This document shows positions 14,320 to 26,821 of a DNA stretch of 64,000 nucleotides, one piece after another. The notes under the pieces are model-generated. The model worked only from the letters and a program-made list of their open reading frames with translations, was not told the DNA's origin and searched no databases. The position numbers were made by a program, and so were the translations under genes. The first letter of the stretch is position 1. Each line of letters starts with the position of its first letter. Origin of the DNA: Oscarella lobularis (lineage: Eukaryota > Porifera > Homoscleromorpha > Homosclerophorida > Oscarellidae); contig NC_089178.1 of assembly GCF_947507565.1 (NCBI RefSeq), positions 1,736,001-1,800,000 of the forward strand, written 5' to 3'.

Positions 14320-15757
14320 ATGAATTCACCACGCGAATCAAGCCCCGCCGCCGGCGGGGAACGGGACGAATACATACGACTCGCAAAGGGAGACCGACAG
14401 GTCCAGCTACGACAAGTGGACGTTACTGTCCAAAAAATCATCCAGATTTTTGAGGTATGCTGCACTCTGGATTGATACTAGTCTCCTCGATCCTTTTCTC
14501 TCAGTTGCCTGCCGGAGAGATGTACCTCTGCATAGCCGGAGAAGAGGTGGAGAGGCCGATCTTCCCCACCTTCAGCACGGGAAGATTTGTGGGTTTAGAA
14601 CCCAGAAACGAATATCACATCGTTCAACGATCTGCGCCGCGGCACGACGAGCAACCTTTATCTGCCCCAGGACCCGCGGCGCAGCCAGGACCCGCGGCGC
14701 AGCCAGGACCCGCGACGCAGCCAGGACCCCCTCTGCCAGCCGCCGCATGGGCGCCGTCGGAAGGACAACCCCGCCTCCTTCACCCTTTTCCCATGCGAGG
14801 CGCCAGCAAATTTATGAAAGGGTCAGGCCGCAAGCGTAAGCTGACTTTCGAGTCAGCTGCTTCAGCCCAGCAGAAATTCCTTCAAAGAAAAATTGATTTC
14901 GTGACGGTCGACGTGGGAAACGACGGGGGGGTTCGCCGCGGGGCCCTTCGTAGATCGGAATTCCTGATCCTTGACGAAGCGACCATGAGCGTTCCTGTAG
15001 TGATCGCAGCGCTTACAGCTCGCCTCACGGAGAAAAACGTAATACAACCAACCGACGAAATTGTCTTGGTTAGCAAAGACCTTGCCGAAATTGGCGACGA
15101 CGAAGGCACTAGAAGTACGGAATATTTCCTCACAAGACGAATACTCATGACTGATTCCTTTTTGTAGACCTATTGTTCTGGAAGGCACCTAACCGAATCG
15201 TTTTAGCCGTTCTCAAGGACGAGCTAGAATACGCATACAAAGTAGCGTCCGTTGCAGCTACTCAAGCCGCTCAGGCCGTTGGATTCGTCACCCCGCCTGT
15301 GACACCACAGAGCGCAAGACGTGCGTGGACCGCAGCTCAGGGCGATTTACTTCTTCATCAGAAAGTGGACAAACTCCTCGACATGGCTACCGATCGCAGA
15401 GAAGAAGAACAAGGACTCCTTCGACAGGTCGTCGCACGGGCCAAGGAGATCTTGGACGCATTCAAATGCCCGATGTGCTTGACGAAGTTAGAAACGGGCA
15501 TCGTGATGAGCTCCTGCTGCGGGCAGGTTGCGGGATGCAAGCGATGCGTCGAGCGAGCGCTCCTTGATGACATGGACGCAAGGTGCCATCTCTGCCGAAA
15601 GAGGGCCGATTCGGTCTTCGTCGTCGATCCCACGGGAGGCCGCGACTGCAACTACTTCACGATCTTTCCGTGCCTGGACGAAATCGTGAAGAAGGCCAAG
15701 GAAGTGAAGGCCGACGCTCAGCAGAGCCTCGATCGCCTTCCGCGATCCGAGGCTTGA
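14320..15757 (+). CDS. Degenerate RING-finger protein paired with the integrase
   Basis: Three exons (14320-14454, 14505-15114, 15168-15757) join in frame to a protein of about 444 residues. The N-terminal part starts MNSPRESSPAAGGERDEY. A middle segment carries an AAQPGP repeat (14670-14730), then a globular region with VTVDVGNDGG and EIVLVSKDLAEIG. The C-terminal part has a cysteine cluster: CPMC, then CC (SSCCGQVAGCKRC), then CHLCRK. This is a RING/U-box-like zinc fold with unusual spacing. From memory, related degenerate-RING proteins occur in fish and corals, possibly near integrase genes; I am unsure of this. The divergent arrangement suggests both genes belong to one element or are co-regulated. 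If it is a ubiquitin ligase, its target is unknown. Confidence 0.6.
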
Positions 15758-15785
15758 CGCGATCGCCTTCCGCGAAGAGACTAAG

Positions 15786-15868
15786 AGTTGAGTTGAGTTG
15801 AGTTGCCTGGCATGACTAGAGTTGAGTTTTGCATGACTAGAGTTGAGTCTTGCATGACTAGAGTTGAG
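15786..15868. repeat. Short tandem repeat, 21-bp unit
   Basis: Three copies of a unit like CATGACTAGAGTTGAGTCTTG, preceded by GAGTT pentamers. It lies 30 bp after the RING-like gene's stop codon and probably falls in its 3' UTR. Confidence 0.85.
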
Positions 15869-16358
15869 TAAAAAATAAAAAACGCCGCTTGTGTACGGCT
15901 CAAGCTTTGTTCGATGTGCCCTCTTTCGCCGATTCCGTCGTTGCGAGGCGATCGGCGATTCGGCGATAACATCTATATAGCGCACTTGATCTAGCTGAAG
16001 GTCACTTGGTCCTTAGAGCGCTCAGCTTAGAGGGGGGCCTCAGGCGACGCCACCGGCGACGCCTCGGGCTGCGGAATGCTCTTTTGCCCGCCGCATAACA
16101 GAGCAGGTGACGCCTACATAAGTACTTCTTTGGGAGACAATTCACGCCCCTAATTTAGAGGAAGCGTTTGAGACACGCCCCTAATTTAAAAATACTTGTC
16201 AACACGAATTATACTGGTCGTACCATTTCATTGGCTACTAGTTTTGCGTTTTCGGAAGTGGGTGGATAACTCGAAGGTAGACTCTCGCTTACAATGGCGC
16301 ATTGAATAGGAAAACTCCGTCTTTTTATTCACATTTAGTTTACAGGTCTGTGAATTTT
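15869..16358. other. No gene seen
   Basis: Contains a 14-bp direct repeat (ACGCCCCTAATTTA at about 16144 and 16175) and GC-rich GGCGACGCC motifs at about 16030-16065. No coding signal. Confidence 0.45.
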
Positions 16359-16740
16359 CAGAATGAGAAAATGAATGAAGTAATGGGTCAAGTAGGAGGG
16401 CAACAAAACGATTATGCTGCTGTGGTTTTAAGAGGAGGGGCGTTTTTAAATAATAATAATGATAATAATAATAACATGAAAAATTCTACCTGGTATTTCT
16501 GGTTTCATGCGCGGAAGTTTTATAACACGGCCACGCCGAGAACCCCGACGAGCAGTTTTTCATTACGAGGTCTTGTTCAGGACCCCCGAAGAGAAGTTTT
16601 CATCATAAAGTCTTGCGAAGGAGGTCTTCCTCAGGACCCAAGAACCTAATGACAATTATTTAGGTAGTTACGTGTAAAACCATATGTCTCTTGTGCCTGT
16701 CCTCCAGCCAGCTGCCATGAATTGTCTTTTTGACCATTCC
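16359..16740. repeat. Interspersed repeat copy B
   Basis: Direct-orientation relative of copy A (11338-11900). It starts at CAGAATGAGAAA and shares TTTCTGGTTTCATGCGCGG (16497). It has three degenerate units containing GACGAGCAGTTTTTCATTACG at 16540-16640 and ends near CCTGTCCTCCAGC. It lacks the left inverted arm of copy A. The two copies bracket the integrase/RING pair. Confidence 0.7.
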
Positions 16741-17380
16741 TGCCTGCTCTTCTTCAAACCTTTTCACTATATGTCAAAAAATAAATAAAAGTAAACGCTA
16801 GCCGTTTGGCTACCTGACTTATAGCAAATATCATATGAAATCCTATGTCGTCAACAGATGTTCCATCCTGATAATTTCCTATGAGAATTTATACGATATG
16901 TACTAAAGAAGAGACTCGCCGTTCATGCCTGGCGAATAGACAGCAATGCCTGATAAAAGTCTTCAGACCCTCACCTCACCGGTGCCCTTCTGTTGTCGAA
17001 TAAAAAAAATTAAAAAAACACATTACACAGTGGGTCCGACGTTTTTGCTTACCTTACACAGAAAAGTTGAAAAAGCTTCAAGTGGCACTGCCTGCGCCTG
17101 CAAGAATAACAATTAGGGTGAGCTGAATTCTTTTAGGAGTTGTGCTTCGTTGTACTTTAGAATGGGTAGTCCATTTATGAATTTTTCTCCCTTCTCCTGC
17201 ATTTCAATCATGAATTTTTTCTATATAAAAATGACAGTTAAAAGTATCAAGTTCATTTATTTTGGGTGAAAATTGACTTATCTGACAAAAGAGCTTCGCT
17301 GTGTCGAAGACTTCAGCAAACGAGATGATGAGTGGAAGCGCTGACGATCTAAAAGACAGGATTTCAGGGCACTTTGCAAC
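16692..17380 (-). pseudogene. Decayed multi-exon gene fragment, unknown family
   Basis: Several exon-like blocks can be read on the minus strand. One (about 17285-17350) has the frame LIISFAEVFDTAKLFCQ but its donor is changed to CAG|ATAAG. One (about 17125-17220) reads KFMIEMQEKGEKFINGLPIL and meets an in-frame stop. One (about 17054-17105) reads AQAVPLEAFSTFLCK with a good donor, and one (about 16820-16885) reads NYQDGTSVDDIGF. Splice decay and a stop argue for a pseudogene or a badly modelled gene. I do not recognise the protein. Confidence 0.35.
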
Positions 17381-19150
17381 CCTAATTAGGGTTGGGCTAA
17401 GGGCTTGGGTTAAGCGTTCGTACGACGTATAGAAGTCTAGAGAAGAACAGCGACCATAGATTGGCTATTAAAGCAGCGTCTGCGCTGCTGAATAAGAATC
17501 GCGTAGGAATTCGCGAGTTCTGCTCTGCTGTGACTTGCCTACTGGTAATCTCGCTCTTACCGGCACAGTCGTCTTTCGCAAAGTTCCAAAATGATGCTCG
17601 AACGGTGGCTTTTCTTCCGAACAGCTTCTTCTCAATAAAAATCGATCGAAAACGTCTTGTGATAGCGTGCGCTACAGCTTTTTTCCTACATTTGAACGCT
17701 AATTGCGACTTCCATAAAAGGTTTTTTGTTTAGGTCGCTTTGAAAATAGATTTAAAACTACCTAGTCAATGAGTTGCGTAAATTGCAGTAAAATTGGTCG
17801 CGTTTTGTCGTCCTGAGACGAAAAGTGTCGATATCTTAGCCGTGAAGGAACGGATTCAAATGCAAATCTACGATTATACTACTTGCCTAGGTTGACATCA
17901 AACCATGCTAGTTTGCACTGGCTGCGATTGCGCTTTCGCAATTCGAGTTCGGCTCGGTCACATTTTCTAAAGGCTTTAGCTACCTTTATATAACACTACA
18001 CGGCTTTCGCCGTTAGTCGCCAATCAAGGCAATAACGCTCATTTTTACTTCTTTTGATGTATCTAATGTAGAATTAGTAGAAGAAACGATCTGCGCAAAA
18101 ATTTTTTGAATCTGACAATCCGTTCGAGAGTTATTAGCAATCAAAAAAACAGAAGTCCCGGATGTAAATTTCAAAATTTGATATCTTCTTTAATACATAC
18201 TTTCTCAAATTAAACTTACACTCAAACAAATTCATTATGTAGGTTCTTTTTGTGATCAAAAATTCAAAATTTTTGAGAATGTTATTTCGGAAATCAATAA
18301 CAGCAGCATTTTACATATAATTTTGAATATTTCGAAAACTTTATTACATTTCGAGATCTTTTTTTTTGCAGATGTGTTGGAGGATATTTGTACGCTTTTC
18401 AAGAGCAAATTTATTCGGTTTCAAAAAGTTTATTCTGAAAAATAATTTTTAAAAAATACAAAAAAATTCCAAAAAAATTAAAAATTTCTACAACTACTCT
18501 TCTTCATCCTAGGACCCTAAGAAAAATAACAGAGAAGAGATTGAGACAAATAAATTCAAAAGGTCTCTACAGCTTACTGATTTTCTTCGCAGCCGAGAGA
18601 CGGCTGCTGAGACGCTCCTTCGATGTCTTTTGCATTGCCTTATCCGCCTACGAAGTCAGAAAATATCTGTCAGAGAGACAGAATCGCCCGAGTTTCTACT
18701 TCCGGTTCGGATCGCGAGAGATTGGGCCCCGAAACTTAACCTACGCGCTATTGAGAAGCCAAAAACACGATCTAGAGCGATTCTAACCACTTTCGGAGGC
18801 CAGCGACGAGCCGAAGGGAAACTCCCGCGCAGCTCGCCTCTCTCGAACTCGGCCAATCGCTCCCAAAACTCGCCCAATCGCTCCCAAAACTCGCCTTACG
18901 GTCGGAGGAAGCGTTCGATTCGATCGCCGTTGGGCGAGCGGTCGACTTCGCTTCGTCAACCTCCCTGACCTCCCAGAATCCTTCTGTATAGCGCACGCGA
19001 AATGAAGAGGAAAGCCTATTCTAACGTTCCAAACATGTAAACGTGTGCATGCTGGGCCTACTATTTATATACATATGCGTGCATATATGTGCAGCGCGTT
19101 TTTATTGTTAGAATAGGGTTTTAGGTTGGCCGTTCTGTCCACTGACTGTC
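17381..19150. other. Gene-poor AT-rich stretch
   Basis: Mostly AT-rich without codon structure from 17400 to 18540. From 18540 to 18970 it is GC-richer, with a 20-bp direct repeat (CAATCGCTCCCAAAACTCGC at 18853-18895). The open frames at 17461-17733 and 18630-18968 have no family match, no splice context and biased composition. Confidence 0.5.
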
Positions 19151-19247
19151 AAACCCTTTTCTGCGTTCGAAAGAGAGCGATCTAGATGCAGATTTGAAGT
19201 CATCCTATCAGAAAAAGATAGCGGATTTTGTCTTCTATGATCCTGAA

Positions 19248-20027
19248 ATGTCCGAGGTGCTGGACCATTTTAGTCCAGCTCAGCAACAGACTCAATGCAT
19301 CTTCTCAAAAACGGCTAAACTTTGGGGAGCTCAACCATGGGATACGACGTTGACATTCGGTAAGTAACGTTACATTATATGATGCAGATACTATCAGAAT
19401 CTAATACGAATATCTTTGGCAGAAGACAATGTTCGCCGGTAGGCTAAAAGAAAACTAAAACTTCATGTCACGCTTCCCTCGTTTAGGTCAATACCCATGT
19501 TCATAAAGTTCACCGTCATTGGTAAGTCATTGGGATTGGATGGATTTCTGTTTGAACTCCCCGCTGCTAACTACGGAAAAGATCCAACTACATTCGGCCA
19601 GGGAGTACATCGCCTACTGAAGAATCTGTCTGATGCAGACCCCGCTGGAGTGCATTGCATGAACAAGTCATATATCGATGGCAGAGGATGGTACTTTGAG
19701 TTCGATCGAGAGTCAATGTTCATTACGACGTTCTCCCCCTTCTATCCCTCTTCTCATTCGCGGTACTCATTTGAAGCGCCGGGTTGTTACGTGCTCTTTC
19801 AACCGGAGCATTCATTTGCTGCCCACAACATCGAACCGGACACACCGCATACGAATTGGGAGCACCCGGTAACAATACGAGACAAAATACGAGTTGCGTA
19901 CAAGAAAAACGGACGCGAGTATCTGATAAGAGACACCGTCTACTATCCCACATCCCACGACATAGTTAAGCCACTGGGCATCAATGATGAACCAGTGCAG
20001 TGGTGGAAAGGAGAAAAGCAAGAATAG
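19248..20027 (+). CDS. YqcI/YcgG-family protein (putative heme-dependent oxygenase family)
   Basis: The spliced protein contains QQTQCIFSKTAKLWG and LTFEDNVRRSIPMF. GWYFEFDRESMFITTFSPFY and GCYVLFQPEHSFAAHNI follow, an arrangement I associate with the bacterial and eukaryotic YqcI/YcgG family. Some bacterial members are heme-dependent N-oxygenases acting on guanidino or amino groups. No substrate can be inferred here. The middle exon is only 16 nt (19423-19438) yet keeps the frame between exons ending at about 19360 and starting at about 19487. The open frame continues upstream of the ATG at 19248 to about 19153, so the real start may lie in an unseen upstream exon. The gene ends 67 bp from the end of convergent COG5. 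Bacterial ancestry is possible, but the introns show it is long resident. Confidence 0.6.
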
Positions 20028-20094
20028 AACTAATTGTATTTTGTAGAGATCACTGTACTGATTCTGTCGTGCACCGCTTTTTTACAGAGCAATG

Positions 20095-23000
20095 TTAGTT
20101 AAATTTGGCGGGCTGAGGCGCCTCTCCTTTTTCCGCAGTTAACATTTCTACCATTACAAGATATTGCGAAGCGAATTCTCTTCGACCTTCGGCTCGAATC
20201 GCTCGCACGTACGACTCCAGAGTAGCACTTTGATGCGAGGATGTAACTGCTAATTTGAGCATATGAAACGTACGTACCTGATCATTGCCAGTCGGTCTCC
20301 CTCCGACGGATGTTCATCGAGCCACTTTGAATACTGACGTACGCTCCATCCAGCTAACTATAATAATATTGCTAATTAACACGGCTTCTTATTCGTGTAA
20401 ATAGCCAGTGTGTGTTACCTGATTAGGAGACTTGAGACTTTCCGGAGAGGCAGAGAATAGGAATTGAATGACTACACTAAGAGGCAGTTTTTTGTTGACC
20501 ACTAAGGGATTCGATGCCAAAGTGCCATAATCTGAAAAGAGTAAAGACCTGCAGGGGACGAGAAAGGATAAAAAAATTTAGAGCCCGTTAATACAATTTT
20601 ATAACGTCTACTTGAAGGCTCGTAGACGCTGATAGGACAAGCCCAAGTCGGTAGGCCGAGAGCAGAGTGGAGTCACGGCTAATTCAACCTGGAAAAAAAA
20701 CAAAACTTAACGTAGAAAAGTGCATTTCCAAAACAATAGCAGGACATCTTTCATGGCACAACTACTATTATTCATACCTGAGTAAAGTCAGCTGCCAATC
20801 GGAGCTTTCCTCTCTCTCCCAGCGGTCTAATTAGACTAACAAGACGGATAAAGAGATCCAAAATGCGACCAGCCATGCCAGATAGCCTTAGTGTGGTAAA
20901 ACGTGACCAAGAGAGGAAAGCGTGAAATATACAATTTACTTTTCTTCTAAGTAGTCGCTGCATTCATAATGCATTAGGTGGCTAGAATACATTCTCGATA
21001 TGAAATCCTAAACAGTTAAATCCAACTTGGGGTCACTTCTAAGTTCAAGGGCTCTCAATACCTTCAATTCTGCTATGTAAGCAGAACAGGGTGCATCAGG
21101 AACTTGATCAGATAAAAATGAACCAGAATCACTACAACGAGGACATTCCGACAATGGCTAATTGACGACACATCATGACTTACCCTGAAAAATCACCATC
21201 ATGCATCGAAAATAAAATCTCCTCAACAGTCGACGCGATCACATTCACAAGAACATCCGTTACCGTGCGAATGATCGAATCCGTATCCTACATGTATCAA
21301 TAGTAGTTTGTATGAATATAATTATTTATCCCGCTAACGTCGAGTGCAGTATGAATGACGCTATATACAGCTCCGGGCAGACTTAAATGGTTCAATAGAG
21401 ACTACGTTGCAGGAAAGCATCTGAGACTGTACAAAAAAAAGCGGAGATATAGGTGCACTTACAGACTTGACCTCTTGAATAAGAAAGTAAAGAGAATTGA
21501 CAATGGCCAAATTCGTCTTCTGTGCCTGAGTGGGAGCGGCGGAAACCTGTTTGGCATCATTGCCGTAAGAGACCTTGAGGAAAGAGTGTGCACACACTAG
21601 AGACATTTCTACTGCATAGTACATATACTGACCAATTCTTCTGCCTTTGCCGTTAACATTTTGATTGCTTTAGCTACGTTGTTAGAGACGACTTTAAGTA
21701 TTCTTTCATCAAAAGAAACAGCACTGAGCTCACTGTGAACAAAATCAACACCCTACATTATTGTACAGAAAGATAAGTAGTACCTTGCCATGATTCGAAC
21801 AATGCCAACAATGTCATCGCGACTGGGAGGATTTCTTGAACTGAGCGGAAACGCGACATTGACTGAATCAAGCAATCTCGAGAGCGATTTTGTGACGTAG
21901 GCCGCCTCAAATGAACTTAGCGTCTTGTCAAACGAACGAACAGACGAACATTCCAGGCACTGCGTGATACACACATCCTTGGGAGGATCAGTCGGAACCG
22001 CAGCAGCCGTCTGAACCACAATAGGAGGATTTTGACTCAAGCGAGAGCCAAGGTCAGTAAAGAGACGCAACAATTTCGGATAGTCGCTCTCAAAAGCCTG
22101 CTTAATAAACGTGGAAGCTGAAAAGAAAAGGCACATCTCAGACCCAAAAAACCGAGAGCCAAGAAGTGTATATAAGAACCGTGAGCAGCAACAGATAACT
22201 CTTCTCCAACGAGGATTAGTACTAACGACCAAAATGCGTCAAGAGTCGACTTATCCTGCAAAAAACCGGTAGTCGTATACCAAAGCACGTATCGTACGTA
22301 TTGTTGAACCTTGCAAAGGTCTTCGGCAAAAGCAATCTGAGTGACTGGATCGCGTTTCTTAGCAATGACCTTCTGTAAATGATAGATCTACAGACGAGAT
22401 CATTCCATATGGAGAAAGATGATAGAATTCGCTGACTTGTCGGAATGCCGTGTCAACAGAATTCGTCATCTGTTCCACGCGCGTCCACAGGTTAGCTCTC
22501 CACTGAGCCGAACTTCCCGGCGTCGGCATGCTAACCCTTCCCGGGCCAGATGAACCGCCACTCGAACCTATGAATACGTCAATAGGACACCACCAAAGTT
22601 TTCTCCAGAACTTAACCTGTCTTAGTTTGCGTGATTTGTATAGGATCCAAGCACTTTCGCACGTCGTCTTGAAGCCTATTCACCCAGAGACGACGCAGTC
22701 TCTCGACCCGCGTGACCAAGCAGTCGAGATTGTAATAGCACTGCAGAGCAGTACCTATGTGAGTTGGATTCTAGAAGTGATGCATCAGCAAGACGTCAAA
22801 GCAATGGAGACGCAGTCGGTTCTCTACCTGCGATTCTACACCGTTTATGAGCATCGTCTGCGCCTGTTTCTCTATTTCATCGCGTGCCTTGCCCACCCAC
22901 GCACGATCTTTTTCAACGACCTACAATAGTAAAGCATTTTAGTCTATGTGAAACGATACTTCGGTCTAACAAAGTCAGAGAGGATGTCTAGCTCTGTGCA

Positions 23001-23901
23001 TCTGCTCTTCTTCTATAGAGTTCTAATCAAGCATACCTGAATCCCTTTGAGATCATTGTCATTCAGGAATTCCACTATAAAGACAATGTCTCTATGAATA
23101 GAATCGTCCTCTTGTATGGTGGAGTACGTAGTTCATAGAGACTCTGCGCCGCCTTGGCTAAATCCCTATTTCCTCCTTGAAGCAACGTATGCAAGCGTTT
23201 GACGAGATATATAACTCGAATGACTTTTCTCAACAGATCGCAAGCAGACTAAGGCACATCGTCTCAGAAAGAAACGACGCTCTAGATAAATATTCTTGCC
23301 TGCAATCGTTGCAGTTGGGCCGTTCGAGTCATTATCTTTTCGAATGGCTCAATCACTCTGACTTTCATCCTACAATCAATATATACTAATTGCTGTGATG
23401 ATGATGAACGAAGAAAGGTCCTGCCTTTCAATTGCCTTTTGAAGGGAGTCGATTCGAGCCTGCATCATTTGAAGAACGCCTTCGAGCGTCTCGATTCCAG
23501 TCGCTTGAGACAACAAGTCAGAATGGTGGCTTACCACCTTGAGACAATAACACAAGGAGAACATTAGGAAAGATCCCATTTCAGACTATTCATAGTGCCG
23601 TAAACATTAGAATTTAATTCATGGACTACTACAGTTCCCGGAAGCCTACTACTAGGGACGATGCCACGTATAGCTTGATAGAATTGCCTGCGAATAAAGC
23701 TCTTTGTCCAACTTTTGTATTCCGGCGGCGAGCTTCTCTAGAGATTCGCCCACGACGCGACTCTGTATCGCCACGCTCGCGTACTGCTTTGCATCGAACG
23801 ATTCGTCCAGAAATTGATCAAACACGTCTGCAATAGACACTGTAAAGAGTTGTAGTTACGAAACGAATCCCACCGTCTCCTTCAAAGCGGCTGGAAGACA
23901 T
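20095..23901 (-). CDS. COG5: Conserved oligomeric Golgi complex subunit 5
   Basis: COG5 is part of lobe B of the COG tether for retrograde vesicles in the Golgi. The N-terminus reads MSSSRFEGD, then [19 protein letters not shown] and KLDKELYSQ. Next are [20 protein letters not shown] (a coiled-coil region conserved in COG5) and [40 protein letters not shown] and [14 protein letters not shown] come next, then AIVNSLY and [20 protein letters not shown]. The end is [20 protein letters not shown], stopping at 20095. Many introns of 34-100 nt interrupt it. The first intron (23840-23873) is only 34 nt; splicing it joins a 28-nt first exon in frame. The order of blocks matches human COG5 throughout, so the gene appears intact. 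NAMPT lies 200 bp upstream on the same strand. Confidence 0.9.
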
Positions 23902-24100
23902 TCTGAAGAACCCGAACAGCCCCGTATAACCTGTGAAAGGGCCCGGATACACAAAATGAAACAAACGTGACGTCACATTGAAATATACTTTTGTAAAGTC
24001 CACGACAGGTAAGTAGCAAAAATACGTCAAGAATGACACTGAGAATAAGCTAAAACTAGACTGAAGGATGTTCAAAATCTATCCACAGGTATAAACACCC

Positions 24101-26705
<2,605 letters not shown>

Positions 26706-26749
26706 GACAAAAAGAACGAATTTGATTCGCACAACAGTTTACTGGCTAA

Positions 26750-26761
26750 TGCGCATGCGCG
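26750..26761. promoter_or_regulatory. NRF-1-type palindrome in the NAMPT/DENND1 bidirectional promoter
   Basis: The sequence TGCGCATGCGCG matches the animal NRF-1 consensus YGCGCAYGCGCR at all 12 positions. It sits almost centrally in the 116 bp between the two divergent start codons. Occupancy is inferred. Confidence 0.6.
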
Positions 26762-26821
26762 CTGAACCCACAGATCTCTCCCGTTTTTCCTCTGCTTGGC
26801 GCCGTCGCAGCGTGACCGGTC

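Noticed and set aside
17461-17733. 90-codon open frame with an apparent hydrophobic start
   Set aside because: Isolated in AT-rich DNA, no ATG at the frame start, no homology or splice context.
18541-18968. Open frames of 81 and 112 codons on the plus strand
   Set aside because: Low-complexity Ser/Arg/Pro content caused by a local 20-bp repeat; opposite strand equally open.
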